From contig NZ_CP009211.1 of the NCBI RefSeq assembly GCF_000739455.1, forward strand, positions 1,251,458 through 1,315,457: 64,000 nt of DNA. The letters are read 5' to 3'. Numbering within the stretch: position 1 is the first letter of the stretch; every line of letters begins with the position of its first letter. The position numbers and the translations under genes were made by a program. This DNA is from Corynebacterium imitans. GTDB lineage: Bacteria; Actinomycetota; Actinomycetes; Mycobacteriales; Mycobacteriaceae. Under the pieces are notes generated by a model. The model did no database searches. It saw only the letters and a list, made by a program, of their open reading frames with translations, and was not told the origin of the DNA. This document shows, piece after piece, positions 33,984-42,873 of this stretch.

Positions 33984-34730
33984 GTGAGCGCACTCCGTAG
34001 CACCTCGCCGCTGAAAGCGGCTGGCCAGTCCCCGAAGAGGAAAGCCAAGACCATGTCCATCGGCGTGGTCCTTGAACGCCTCCGCGAGGAATTCCCGGAC
34101 GTGAGCCTGTCCAAGATCCGCTTCCTCGAGTCCGAGGGGCTGATCACCCCGCAGCGCACCGCCTCCGGCTACCGCCGCTTCACCGACGAGGACGTGGAGC
34201 GTCTGCGCTACATCCTGGTCACCCAGCGCGACAACTACCTGCCGCTGAAGGTCATCCGCGAGCAGCTCGAGGCGATGGACTCCGGTCAGGTCACCGCGAT
34301 CATGAACGGGGCCGATGCGGAGCCGATGGTCTCTGCGGACAACTTCCGCGCGCCCGCGGACACCAAGCTCAGCGACGAGGATGTCGCCGAGCAGGCCAAC
34401 ACGGACCAGGCGACGGTGGCGCAGCTGATCAAGGCTGGGCTGATCAGCCCTGACCGGGCGGGCTACTTCACCGCCGACGACGTCAGCGTGGTGACCACCG
34501 CGCTCGCCCTCGGTGACTTCGGCGTGGACATCCGCCACCTGAAGACGCTGCGCACCACCGCCGACCGCCAGGTCGACCTCATCGCGCAGGTCGCCGAGCC
34601 CATCGCGAAATCCGGCAAGGACACCGCGCACCAGCTGGCGGAGGAAACCGGCCAGCAGATGTCGGCGCTGATCGTCTCCGTGCACGCCTCACTGGTGAAG
34701 AACGAGTTGCGCCGCAGGTTGGGCAACTAG
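33984..34730 (+). CDS. ftsR: MerR-type regulator, FtsR/Rv1828-like
   Basis: A 248-residue MerR-family transcription factor. The DNA-binding domain is SIGVVLERLREEFPDVSLSK, then SEGLITPQRTASGYRRFTDE and VERLRYILVTQRDNYLPLKV. A second winged-helix-like part follows (DVAEQANTDQATVAQLIKAG). In C. glutamicum the gene after odhI encodes FtsR, an activator of ftsZ. Start GTG 33984 is chosen from a weak GAAAG upstream; TTG 33942 or the internal ATG before SIGVV are alternatives. The helix end QMSALIVSVHASLVKNELRR probably dimerises. Confidence 0.87.
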   Translation: MSALRSTSPLKAAGQSPKRKAKTMSIGVVLERLREEFPDVSLSKIRFLESEGLITPQRTASGYRRFTDEDVERLRYILVTQRDNYLPLKVIREQLEAMDSGQVTAIMNGADAEPMVSADNFRAPADTKLSDEDVAEQANTDQATVAQLIKAGLISPDRAGYFTADDVSVVTTALALGDFGVDIRHLKTLRTTADRQVDLIAQVAEPIAKSGKDTAHQLAEETGQQMSALIVSVHASLVKNELRRRLGN

Positions 34731-34748
34731 GCCAGCACGCTTCTCGAC

Positions 34749-34786
34749 GCGCCGCCAACCCTCATACGCGGGGTGGGCGGCGCTTT
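34749..34786 (+). terminator. Probable terminator after ftsR
   Basis: GCGCCGCC (34749-34756) pairs with GGCGGCGC (34776-34783), followed by a short TTT. The T-run is short, so termination may be partial. Confidence 0.5.
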
Positions 34787-34908
34787 CCCACGTTTGGGGG
34801 TGCTTTTGCGTGTCTGAAGTTTCTAGAGTGACGCAAGTGAAAGTCGGGGTAGAAGAACCCTCAACGTGAAGTTGAAGGTTAATGTTCGGCGTGTTGCGCG
34901 TGCAAAGG

Positions 34909-34938
34909 TTGACCAGATGCCTATGCTTGACATTTAAT
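34909..34938 (+). promoter_or_regulatory. Promoter of second merR gene
   Basis: TTGACC (34909-34914) and TTTAAT (34933-34938) are 18 bp apart, a good sigma-A-type spacing. The start codon at 34980 is about 40 bp downstream. The region 34731-34979 otherwise holds no gene; in mycobacteria a DUF151 gene (Rv1829) lies in this gap. Confidence 0.5.
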
Positions 34939-34979
34939 AAAGACATCGGCATTCAGCCAAACACCATGGGAGTAATTAC

Positions 34980-35561
34980 GTGACTACGAACACCCCGGAC
35001 CTCGGCGCACAGCCTACGCTCGACGCCGCCGTACAGGAATCGCTCTTCGACCTCGGCCCCAGCGACGAAGTGGGCTACCGTGTCCCGATCGCCTGCCAGG
35101 TCGCCGGCATCACCTACCGCCAGCTGGACTACTGGGCGCGCACCGAACTCGTGCGGCCGTCCATCCGCGGCGCGAAGGGCTCTGGCTCCCAGCGTCTGTA
35201 CTCCTTCAAGGACATCCTGGTCCTGAAGATTGTCAAGCGCCTGCTGGATACCGGCATCTCCCTGCAGAACATCCGCCTGGCGGTGGACAAGCTGCGCGAC
35301 CGCGGCGTGAACGACATCGCGGAAATCACCCTCGTCTCCGATGGCACCACCGTCTACGAGTGCCGCAGCAACGAAGAGATCATCGACCTCCTCGGCGGCG
35401 GCCAGGGCGTATTCGGCATCGCCGTCCCGCAGATCATGAAGGAGCTCACCGGCACCATCTCGGCCTTCCCGTCGGAGCGCGTGCTTCACGACGACGCGCC
35501 AACCGCCGAAGTCACCGGCATCGACGAACTCGCCGCCCGCCGTCGCCGCAAGACCTCCTAG
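34980..35561 (+). CDS. MerR-type regulator, Rv1830-like
   Basis: A 193-residue MerR-family regulator. The DNA-binding part is VPIACQVAGITYRQLDYWAR, then SGSQRLYSFKDILVLKIVKR and TGISLQNIRLAVDKLRDRGV. The C-terminal part is short (YECRSNEEIIDLLGGGQGVF) and may be an effector or dimer region. In actinobacteria the Rv1828/Rv1830 pair flanks the bifunctional-nuclease gene, which is missing here. GTG 34980 has GGGAG 7 bases upstream. Target genes are not known from the sequence. Confidence 0.88.
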   Translation: MTTNTPDLGAQPTLDAAVQESLFDLGPSDEVGYRVPIACQVAGITYRQLDYWARTELVRPSIRGAKGSGSQRLYSFKDILVLKIVKRLLDTGISLQNIRLAVDKLRDRGVNDIAEITLVSDGTTVYECRSNEEIIDLLGGGQGVFGIAVPQIMKELTGTISAFPSERVLHDDAPTAEVTGIDELAARRRRKTS

Positions 35562-35588
35562 GCCTTACGCCGCACTCCCATAGAAGAA

Positions 35589-35621
35589 GGAACGCCCCCA
35601 GCAGAGGGGGCGTTCCTTTTT
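35589..35621 (+). terminator. Strong intrinsic terminator
   Basis: GGAACGCCCCC (35589-35599) pairs perfectly with GGGGGCGTTCC (35606-35616), followed by TTTTT. It ends the merR transcript and may also serve the convergent minus-strand gene. Confidence 0.9.
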
Positions 35622-35627
35622 GCGTGC

Positions 35628-37034
35628 CTACTTGGTGCCGACCCCGGTAGCCAGTGCCGCGGGCAGGTCCTCGGGCGTGGACGCCTGCGCCTGCGTTGCG
35701 GCAACGCGCTCTACGCCCGCGTCCGGCGCGCCGTCGCCGACGTGCACAACCGCAATCTCGACGCCCTGATCCAAGTACTGCTGGATTGACTCGGCAAAGG
35801 CGGTGCCGTCCGCGTCCTCGCCTGCGTCGGCGGTGCCAGTGGTCACCAGCACGATTCGGACAGGCTCTGCGCCACCGGCGGAAGCAGCGGCGGCAGCGTT
35901 AAGCGCCTCTCGAGTCTGCGGCACCCCGCCAGTGAGGAAGCGGTGCACCGCCACGTCAACTTCCTCCGCGGAGGGGGTTAGGGCGACGTTGACTCGGTAG
36001 CCGCGGGTCACACCCTCGTTGAGCGGGGAGGAGTAGTTCCACAGGCCGACCATCTTCTCCTGCGCGGCGACGTTGCCCGCCGCCTCGCCGATGGCGTCCT
36101 TCGCGGGCTGGATAAACGGTGCCATCGCATCCGAAGTGTCGAGCAGGAACAGCGTGTGCGCAACCTCGCCGGCCGCCTGTGCCGTCTCCTTTTCAGTCTT
36201 CTTCTCCGGAGCCTGCTCGGCCGGGGCGGTATCAAAGGCGGCGGCCCACACCGAGTCATCGACGCCCGCTGGCTCACCGACGTCTTCCTTCGCCTGCGAC
36301 CGGGCGAAATCCTGCCCGGCGCGCGACTGGTTCTCGTCGGTGTGCTCGCCCGCATTGAGCGGGATCGCCGCGTACTGCACCGCCGCGTCGACGGGTGTGA
36401 ACACAAGCCCCTCCGGGGTGGCGTCTTCAGCCGTGGCGACGAAGGTGTCCGGCGTTTGCTCATAGTCGGCGAACGGGTCCAGACGCTGCTCCTTAAGCGC
36501 TGAGGCGGCGCGGCCCGCGTCTTCGCCCGCAAGCTTCGAGGCGACAACCGCGGAGGCCGACGGCTGCTCACCGGTAGGGAAGCGCACCGCGGAAAGGTCG
36601 ACTTCGCCGAGCTCGGCGGCCTTCTCGCCGGCGATGCCCACCGGCTGCTCGGCAACGACCTCCGGATCAGACACGGCGGCGGTGCGGCCCGCGTCCTCGA
36701 TAGTCTTGTGTGTCAGCGGTGTGTCCGGGGCGACGTAGACGGCGGCGTCCGCCACGTTGTCCACCAGCACGGGCTGCACGCAGTAGTCGCGGACGACCGG
36801 CTTGGTCTCCGCGTAGGCGTCGACAACTGCTTGGCCCACGCCTGTATCCGAGGCCGCAACGGGCAGTTCCAGGTTGCCGGAGACGCATTCGCCGCCGGCC
36901 ACCTCCTCAGAGCTCTCGCCGCGGCCGAAGATCAGCCACAGCACGAGCGCAACAATGAGCAGCAATGCCACGAGTACCGCGATGGCACCTCCCGACAGTG
37001 CGTAATTGTTCTTCCCATTGGAGTGTCGTGCCAT
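35628..37034 (-). CDS. Membrane-anchored von Willebrand factor A-like protein
   Basis: A 468-residue protein with one N-terminal transmembrane helix (ALSGGAIAVLVALLLIVALV, residues 12-36) and an extracytoplasmic part. Residues 50-275 may be a solute-binding-like region. Residues 295-460 look like a VWA domain: AHTLFLLDTSDAMAPFIQPA at its start and VRIVLVTTGTADAGEDADG later. The MIDAS reads DTSDA rather than DxSxS, so metal binding may be altered. Start is ATG 37034 with AAGGCGG upstream; the frame extends further but without a better start. Function unknown. Confidence 0.75.
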   Translation of the reverse strand: MARHSNGKNNYALSGGAIAVLVALLLIVALVLWLIFGRGESSEEVAGGECVSGNLELPVAASDTGVGQAVVDAYAETKPVVRDYCVQPVLVDNVADAAVYVAPDTPLTHKTIEDAGRTAAVSDPEVVAEQPVGIAGEKAAELGEVDLSAVRFPTGEQPSASAVVASKLAGEDAGRAASALKEQRLDPFADYEQTPDTFVATAEDATPEGLVFTPVDAAVQYAAIPLNAGEHTDENQSRAGQDFARSQAKEDVGEPAGVDDSVWAAAFDTAPAEQAPEKKTEKETAQAAGEVAHTLFLLDTSDAMAPFIQPAKDAIGEAAGNVAAQEKMVGLWNYSSPLNEGVTRGYRVNVALTPSAEEVDVAVHRFLTGGVPQTREALNAAAAASAGGAEPVRIVLVTTGTADAGEDADGTAFAESIQQYLDQGVEIAVVHVGDGAPDAGVERVAATQAQASTPEDLPAALATGVGTK

Positions 37035-37081
37035 GTCAACCGCCTTAAACGCCACAGGACCAAAAAACTTCTGCCGCCATC

Positions 37082-37957
37082 TTATCCGTCGATAAGCTGA
37101 TCCAGGAGCGCGACAAGCCGAAGCCGCAGCGGCTCCGCGGCCGCCGCGAGCTCCCGCTGCCGACGCACGTACTCGGCCTTGCCCTCGGCCGTCTCTATCG
37201 GCACGACGCCAAAACCCAGCTCGCGGCAGTCGTAGGGGGAGGCCTCCATGTCCAGCTTTCGCGCCTGCCGCGCGAGCGCGAACGTGTCCAGCAGCAGCTC
37301 GCCGGGCACCGCAGGCCCGAGCTTGGTCGCCCACTTGTACAGGTCCATCGCCACGTGCACGCAGCCCGCCCGATCGTTGTCCGCCTGCCCCTCGCGCGTG
37401 AGCACGGTGAGGTTCAGCGGCCGCGCGGGCTTGGTGAAGAAGCGAAACGCGTCGTAGTGCGTGCACTTGAGCTGGTGCGATTCCACCACTGCGTCGGTCC
37501 CGGCTCGCCCCAGCCGTAGCGGCAAATTATGCCGGGGCCGATCCGTGCGGTAGACCATCGCCCACTCGTGCAGCCCAAAGCAATCGAAGTGGGGCTCCCG
37601 CTTATCGACGCCACGCAGCAGCCCCCGAATCTCCTCCATCGCCACCCCGTGCCGGGCCATAAACGACTCCGCGTCGAACCCGACCGTCGCGCTGCCGTCG
37701 ACGGCGGCTTCGACCCGGTAATCGCGCCAGGTGGCGTGGGGCGTGGTGGCAGCGTCGTCAAGCACGCGCCCGAGCCCCGGGTGCCAGCGACGCAGGTGGG
37801 TCGGGCGCAGCCAGTAGTAGTCGAAGAGGAAGTCCCACACCGGGTGGTGCTGTCCGCGCGCACGGCGCTTCAAGTGGGGCGTCACCCAGGCGTCGGCGCG
37901 CGCCTCGTGCGCAGCCATTGCTTCTCGGTACTCGGCGGGGGAGAGGTGTACGGGCAT
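37082..37957 (-). CDS. Conserved actinobacterial protein, often annotated as 3-methyladenine DNA glycosylase
   Basis: A 291-residue soluble protein. The N-terminus (LSPAEYREAMAAHEARADAW) and the motif GQHHPVWDFLFDYYWLRP, then LRRWHPGLGRVL, match an actinobacterial family that databases label 3-methyladenine DNA glycosylase (from memory). I see no helix-hairpin-helix glycosylase motif, so the label is doubtful. Conserved His and Asp residues (FDCFGLHEWAMVYR, CTHYDAFRFFTKPARPLN) suggest an enzyme. The start abuts the stop of the CNNM gene, so it is cotranscribed with the two transporters and the helicase. Confidence 0.65.
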   Translation of the reverse strand: MPVHLSPAEYREAMAAHEARADAWVTPHLKRRARGQHHPVWDFLFDYYWLRPTHLRRWHPGLGRVLDDAATTPHATWRDYRVEAAVDGSATVGFDAESFMARHGVAMEEIRGLLRGVDKREPHFDCFGLHEWAMVYRTDRPRHNLPLRLGRAGTDAVVESHQLKCTHYDAFRFFTKPARPLNLTVLTREGQADNDRAGCVHVAMDLYKWATKLGPAVPGELLLDTFALARQARKLDMEASPYDCRELGFGVVPIETAEGKAEYVRRQRELAAAAEPLRLRLVALLDQLIDG

Positions 37958-39010
37958 CTAGTCGTCCTCGTGGGTCCAGTCGGCGACCGTGCCTACGTAC
38001 TCCTCGATAACGTCCTCCAGCGCCAGCACGCCGACGACGACGCCGTTGTCGCGGACCTGCGCCATGTGGGCGGAGCGGCGGTGGAGGGACGTGAGCGCGT
38101 CGTCAAGCGTCTGGGCCCCGTCGACGCTGCTGAGCGGGCGAATCTTCGCGCGCGGCACCAGCGGGTCGTCCTCCGCCGACTCCATGAGATCCAAGATGTC
38201 CTTGACGTGCAGGTAACCGACGAACACCCCAGGAGCGGTCTCCACCGGGAAGCGGGAGTAGCCCGTCTCCCGCACCGCGCGTTCGACTGCGGAGAGCCGA
38301 ATGCCCGAAGGCGGCAGCGCGATGGTCTTCACATTCTGCAGAGGAATCATGACCTCCTTCAGGTTGCGGGACTCCGAGCGCAGCGCTTTGGCCAGGCGGG
38401 CCGTCTCCTCGGCGTCCAGCAGCCCCTCCTCGCGGGACTCCTGGATCATGCTGGCCAGCTGTTCCTGGTCCACCGTGGACTCCAGCTCGTCGCGCTGCAC
38501 GATGCCGAACGCCGCCAGCGTCTTGCGCGCCACCCAGTTCAAAAACTCGATCACCGGGCGGGTGAGCTTCATCCACACCGTCATCGGCTTCGTCAGCCAC
38601 ATCGCTGTCGACTCCGGGCCAGCGATCGCGATGTTCTTCGGCACCATTTCACCCAGCAGGATGTGCAGGTAGGAGATGATGCACAGTGCGATGGCGAAAG
38701 AAACCGGGTGCAGCAGATTCTCCGGCAACCCGAGGCCCTTGAAGGGCACCTCGATGTAGTGCGCGATCGCGGGCTCGGCGACCTTGCCCAGCACCAGCGA
38801 GGCGATCGTAATGCCGAACTGCGCGCCCGCAAGGTAGATGGATAGGTGCTCGGTGGCCTCGAGGACGCCCTTCGCATCCCTCTTGCCCTGCGCGAGCATG
38901 TTCTCCAGCCGGTCGCGCCGCGAGGAGACGAGCGCGAACTCCGCGGCGACGAAGAACGCGTTCAGCGCCAGCAGTACAACGATTAAGACGATGGCAAGCC
39001 AGATACTCAC
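37958..39010 (-). CDS. CNNM/CorC-type transporter with CBS pair, second copy
   Basis: A 350-residue membrane protein. The DUF21 domain (residues 1-180) has NAFFVAAEFALVSSRRDRLE and SYLHILLGEMVPKNIAIAGP. A CBS pair follows (residues 205-340) with TGYSRFPVETAPGVFVGYLH and VVVGVLALEDVIEEYVGTVA. The family is linked to Mg2+/Co2+ efflux or resistance and, in mycobacteria, to membrane integrity (Rv1841c/Rv1842c). It lacks the C-terminal CorC/HlyC domain of its larger partner. ATG overlaps that partner's stop by 4 bases. Confidence 0.9.
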   Translation of the reverse strand: MSIWLAIVLIVVLLALNAFFVAAEFALVSSRRDRLENMLAQGKRDAKGVLEATEHLSIYLAGAQFGITIASLVLGKVAEPAIAHYIEVPFKGLGLPENLLHPVSFAIALCIISYLHILLGEMVPKNIAIAGPESTAMWLTKPMTVWMKLTRPVIEFLNWVARKTLAAFGIVQRDELESTVDQEQLASMIQESREEGLLDAEETARLAKALRSESRNLKEVMIPLQNVKTIALPPSGIRLSAVERAVRETGYSRFPVETAPGVFVGYLHVKDILDLMESAEDDPLVPRAKIRPLSSVDGAQTLDDALTSLHRRSAHMAQVRDNGVVVGVLALEDVIEEYVGTVADWTHEDD

Positions 39011-40410
39011 TCCTGCTCACCACCCTGGCGCTCGGCGATACGCTCCGCTTCTGCGGGCGAGACTGGACTCAAGACGACACGGTCCACCCGGCGGTCGTCC
39101 ATGACGGACACGCGCCCGACCCAATTGCCGGCACCGCCCGCCTCGAACTCCTCCTGGAAGTTCGCGGTAGCCTGCGGCAGCACCACAGTGTCGCCCGCCT
39201 GCGGGATCCGCCCCAGGGTGGCCATCACGAGTCCGCCCAGGGTTTCGTAGGGGCCTTCGGGGGCGGTGTATCCGGTCATGGACGCTACGTCGTCAAGCCG
39301 AACCAGCCCCGAGACCTCCCACGAGGTGCCGAAGCGCTGGAAATCGCGCTCCTGCTCCGCGTCGTCGTACTCGTCGTAGACCTCGCCCAGGATTTCCTCA
39401 ACCACGTCCTCGATGGTCACCAGGCCCTGCGTGCCGCCGAACTCATCGGCGACGAGCACGACCTGCGAGCCGGCGGAGCGCACGCGGTTGAGCACCGCGT
39501 CGCCGTCGAGCGTGCCGGGGACAAACGGCACCGCTTTCGCAAGCCCCGCGAGCTTCGTCGTGGACCGCTCTGATTTATCCACCGAAAACGCGTCCTTGAT
39601 GTGCACCACGCCGATCGTGTCGTCCAAATCGCCGCGGCGCACGGGGAAGCGGGAGTGGCCGGTCTCGCGGGCAAGCGCGATGAGGTCGGCGACAGTGTCC
39701 TCGGCATCCAGGGCGTTGATCGTCGAGCGCGGCGTCATCACCTCTTCGGCGGTGGTGTCGCCGAACTGCAGCGATCGGTCGATCACCGCCGCGGTATCCG
39801 CATCCAGCCCGCCGGCCTGTGCGGAGCTGCGCACCATCGCGGTGAGCTCCTGGCCGGAGCGGGCGGAGGCGAGCTCGTCAGCAGGCTCCATGCCGAGCTT
39901 GCGCACAATGAAGTTCGCCGAGCGGTTCAGCGAGGAAATGAAGCCCTTGAACACCGTGTTGAAGGCGTTGACCGGCGGCACCACGAAGCGCGCCGTGGCG
40001 AGCGGGTCCGTAATCGCCACGTTCTTCGGCACCAGCTCGCCGAACACCATGGAGAGAAAAGTCGCCACCGCGAGGGCGAGCACAAGCGCGACTGCGGTAG
40101 AGGCCTGATCGCTCAAACCCACCAGCCGGAGCAGGGGAGCGAAGTACTGGCCGAGCACCGGCTCGGCGAGGAAGCCCGCGGCCAGCGTCGTCAGCGTGAT
40201 GCCGAGCTGCGCGCCGGAAAGCGCGAAGGAAAGGTTTGCGTGGTCGCGCGCCACCGCGTGGGCGCGTTTGTCGCCCTTCTCTCGCACGTGGGCGTCGATA
40301 GTGGACCGCTCGAGCCCTGTCATGGCGAACTCGATCGCCACGAACAGGCCCGTTGAGGCGGTGAGCAGGATGAAGCCCAGCAGCGAGAGGATGGATATGA
40401 ATATGTCCAT
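39007..40410 (-). CDS. CNNM/CorC-type transporter with CBS and CorC domains, first copy
   Basis: A 467-residue membrane protein. The DUF21 part (residues 1-195) has four helices (ILSLLGFILLTASTGLFVAI, MVFGELVPKNVAITDPLA). The CBS pair is at 215-340 (RETGHSRFPVRRGDLDDTIG, EFGGTQGLVTIEDVVEEILG). The C-terminal CorC domain at 355-445 contains WEVSGLVRLDDVASMTGYTA. It probably handles divalent cations, perhaps as a heteromer with the adjacent smaller paralogue. It starts 5 bp after the rhlE stop, giving a rhlE-CNNM-CNNM-glycosylase-like run. Confidence 0.92.
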   Translation of the reverse strand: MDIFISILSLLGFILLTASTGLFVAIEFAMTGLERSTIDAHVREKGDKRAHAVARDHANLSFALSGAQLGITLTTLAAGFLAEPVLGQYFAPLLRLVGLSDQASTAVALVLALAVATFLSMVFGELVPKNVAITDPLATARFVVPPVNAFNTVFKGFISSLNRSANFIVRKLGMEPADELASARSGQELTAMVRSSAQAGGLDADTAAVIDRSLQFGDTTAEEVMTPRSTINALDAEDTVADLIALARETGHSRFPVRRGDLDDTIGVVHIKDAFSVDKSERSTTKLAGLAKAVPFVPGTLDGDAVLNRVRSAGSQVVLVADEFGGTQGLVTIEDVVEEILGEVYDEYDDAEQERDFQRFGTSWEVSGLVRLDDVASMTGYTAPEGPYETLGGLVMATLGRIPQAGDTVVLPQATANFQEEFEAGGAGNWVGRVSVMDDRRVDRVVLSPVSPAEAERIAERQGGEQE

Positions 40411-40415
40411 TGCAG

Positions 40416-41672
40416 TTAGCGCCTATGTCTCCTTCGTGTGTGCGGTGCTTTTCGACGCCCACGCGCCCCCGCCGGCTGCCCCGGCGGCGGCAGCGGCGCG
40501 CCCTTGGGCTCGCGTGCACCGGTGATTGTAATGAGGCTTTCGGACATGGGCTCGACTTCGACCTCGCGGGCGTCGACACCCGCCTTGCGCAAAAGTTTGT
40601 CCACTTCCTTGCGCTGCTCATCCATGACCAGCGTCACCACCGTGCCCGAGGTGCCTGCGCGCGCGGTGCGGCCGGCGCGATGCAGGTAGGCCTTGTGCTC
40701 GGCGGGCGGGTCGACGTGCACGACGAGCGAGACGTCGTTGATGTCGATTCCGCGAGCGGCAATGTCGGTGGCCACGAGCACCGGCGTCGAGCCGTCCGCA
40801 AAACCCTCGATAGCGCGAGTCCGCGCGCCCTGGCCCTTATCGCCGTGGAGACCCTGGGCGTTGATGCCCACGCGCCGCAACTTCTTGACCTGGCGGTCTA
40901 CGCCGTGCTTCGTGCGCATGAACATGATGGTCTTGCCCTCGCGCGCAGCGATCTGCAGCACGATCGCATTGCGCTGCTCGCGGCTACCGACGAGCAAACG
41001 CACGTGCTCCATCGTGTCCACCGACGCCTCCACGGGCGCAGTCGAGTGCGTGACCGGGTCGTGCATGTAGCGGTCGATGAGTTTTTGCACATCCCCGTCG
41101 AGCGTGGCGGAGAAAAGGAGTCGCTGGGTGTTGGGCGGCGTGGCGTCGAGAAGATTGCGGACCTGTGGAAGAAAACCCATGTCGGCCATCTGGTCGGCTT
41201 CGTCGAGCGCGGTGACTTCTACCGCATCCAACGAGAGTTTGCCCTGGTTGATCAGGTCCTGGGCGCGGCCCGGGGTGGCGACGAGCAGGTCGACGGGGGC
41301 GGCGAGCGCGCGGATTTGGGTGTTGATGTTCACCCCGCCGACGACATCGAGCACCCGCAGACCAAGCGTCGCCGCAGGATCGGCCAGACGCTCGCGGATC
41401 TGCGCCGCAAGCTCGCGGGTCGGTGCCAAAACGAGGCCGCGCGGACGGCCGGGGCGGCTTGGCGCGCCGCTGAGACGCACGAGCATCGGCAGGCCGAAGG
41501 TGAAGGTCTTGCCGGAGCCGGTGGGGCCGCGGCCGAGGACGTCGCGCCCGGCGAGCGCATCGGGGATCGCTGCCTCCTGGATGGGGAAGGGATGCTCGAT
41601 ACCTTGCTTGGACAGGACGGTGACCACAGGCTTTGGCAGTCCGAGGTCAGCAAACGTGGTTGACAGTGTCAT
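40416..41672 (-). CDS. rhlE: DEAD-box RNA helicase, RhlE type
   Basis: A 418-residue ATP-dependent RNA helicase. Motifs are seen in order: Q motif (GIEHPFPIQEAAIPDALAG), I (GRGPTGSGKTFTFGLPML), Ia (LAPTRELAAQI), II as DEAD in VTALDEADQMADMGFLPQ, III as SAT (RLLFSATLDGD), V and VI (LVATDIAARGIDI and HRAGRTARAG). The tail is basic (GRRKAPHTRRRHRR) and may bind RNA. Start ATG 41672 lies 7 bases after a TAGACT box with no ribosome binding site, so it is probably leaderless. An upstream in-frame extension is not supported. Confidence 0.92.
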   Translation of the reverse strand: MTLSTTFADLGLPKPVVTVLSKQGIEHPFPIQEAAIPDALAGRDVLGRGPTGSGKTFTFGLPMLVRLSGAPSRPGRPRGLVLAPTRELAAQIRERLADPAATLGLRVLDVVGGVNINTQIRALAAPVDLLVATPGRAQDLINQGKLSLDAVEVTALDEADQMADMGFLPQVRNLLDATPPNTQRLLFSATLDGDVQKLIDRYMHDPVTHSTAPVEASVDTMEHVRLLVGSREQRNAIVLQIAAREGKTIMFMRTKHGVDRQVKKLRRVGINAQGLHGDKGQGARTRAIEGFADGSTPVLVATDIAARGIDINDVSLVVHVDPPAEHKAYLHRAGRTARAGTSGTVVTLVMDEQRKEVDKLLRKAGVDAREVEVEPMSESLITITGAREPKGAPLPPPGQPAGARGRRKAPHTRRRHRR

Positions 41673-41679
41673 TGCCACG

Positions 41680-41685
41680 AGTCTA
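41680..41685 (-). promoter_or_regulatory. -10 box of leaderless rhlE
   Basis: TAGACT on the minus strand ends 7 bases before ATG 41672. The start is not preceded by a ribosome binding site. Confidence 0.5.
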
Positions 41686-41798
41686 CCGCGCGAAAAACTC
41701 CGATCCCTATTAGACGCACATTTCGGGGCTTCGGTTCCCTTTTGGGGCGAAAGTGGAATACTTCTCACATTTGCTTGTTTGCGCAGCTCATGGGTGTT

Positions 41799-41804
41799 TA
41801 TGGT
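41799..41804 (+). promoter_or_regulatory. -10 box of leaderless HNH gene
   Basis: TATGGT ends 7 bases before ATG 41812, and no ribosome binding site is present. With the rhlE box it forms a divergent pair of leaderless-type promoters. Confidence 0.45.
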
Positions 41805-41811
41805 GGGTGGC

Positions 41812-42873
41812 ATGAACCTCGTAGACGCTTTAATCGCCCAGGACCGCGCCGGCATCGCCATCGTTGCCGACGCGGCTTCGGCGAGCGTCTCCGAGCTGGT
41901 CGCCCGTGGCATGGACCGTGACCGCGCCGAACAACTCGCGGTTGCCGCCGAAGTCTTCTACGGTGCGGTGCGCAACAAGAAAGCACAGGCGGCGTGTGTT
42001 GCCGCGGCGCGGGAAAACGGGCACCGCCTGGACACCCTGGCGTATATTGCACGGTCGTCGCGGTCGCTGGATTCGGACAAAGACCGGTGGCACTACCGCC
42101 AGAAGCTTTGTGAGACTGAAGGTGACATGCGCACCGTGGTCAAACGCGCGAAAGCCTTGAAGAAGGAACTCAAACCGCCCGCACCGCGTGCGCCGAAAGC
42201 CTCGGTGACCTTCCACGACACAGGCTGGTCGACCGTGCACATCACCGGGCGCACCACTGATGTGCTGCCGGTGTATCGCGCGGCGAAAGACGACCCGCAG
42301 GCGTGGCTGAGGGACACACGCACGGGTGGCGATGCGGCGATTACTACCGTGTTGAACATGGACATCGGCGACTTTGTCCAGTGGCGCATGTGCGACGACG
42401 GCGAGGTCGAAGTCCAGCTGACCAACGGCGAGTGGCTGCGCGGTGCAGAGCTGGTCAACCGGAAGCTGCGCGCGGCCGGGTACATCGCGCTGATCTCGGC
42501 CACGGACGGGCCGGTCAACCTCTACCCGGTGAAAATCGAGCGCCACGCCACTCGCGAGCTGCGCGCACTAATGAGCGCGGATGGTGCCACCTGCGCGTGG
42601 GCTGGCTGCAACCAGCCGGCGGATTTCTCCGAGGCGCACCACATCCAAGAGTGGTCCAAAGGAGGCACCACCGAGGTCGAGAATATGTGCTGGTTGTGCA
42701 CCTACCACAACCGGCAAAACGGCAGGCCGAACCGCGGGCGGATGCAGCGGGTCGGCGGGCAGATCATGTGGCAAAGCCCGAAAGGCTACCTCACACCCCG
42801 CGGCATAAAGCACACCGACCCGGCACGAAGACACGCCCGGGCCGCACACATCCCAGCAACAGGACCGCCTTAA
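41812..42873 (+). CDS. DUF222-type HNH endonuclease-like protein
   Basis: A 353-residue protein. The N-terminal DUF222-like helical part (residues 1-250) is followed by a C-terminal HNH nuclease domain: CAWAGCNQPADFSEAHHIQE, then WSKGGTTEVENMCWLCTYHN, with the zinc Cys pairs and the His-His, Asn and His positions. Such genes occur in many copies in actinobacteria (13E12-like repeat family) and are often mobile or intein-like in distribution; a role in DNA cleavage is plausible but unproven. The stop overlaps the gnd stop in TTAA. Confidence 0.85.
   Translation: MNLVDALIAQDRAGIAIVADAASASVSELVARGMDRDRAEQLAVAAEVFYGAVRNKKAQAACVAAARENGHRLDTLAYIARSSRSLDSDKDRWHYRQKLCETEGDMRTVVKRAKALKKELKPPAPRAPKASVTFHDTGWSTVHITGRTTDVLPVYRAAKDDPQAWLRDTRTGGDAAITTVLNMDIGDFVQWRMCDDGEVEVQLTNGEWLRGAELVNRKLRAAGYIALISATDGPVNLYPVKIERHATRELRALMSADGATCAWAGCNQPADFSEAHHIQEWSKGGTTEVENMCWLCTYHNRQNGRPNRGRMQRVGGQIMWQSPKGYLTPRGIKHTDPARRHARAAHIPATGPP

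Noticed and set aside
37082..37957. Firm call as 3-methyladenine DNA glycosylase
   Set aside because: No helix-hairpin-helix or AAG-type active site is seen; the name is a database habit, so it is reported as uncertain.
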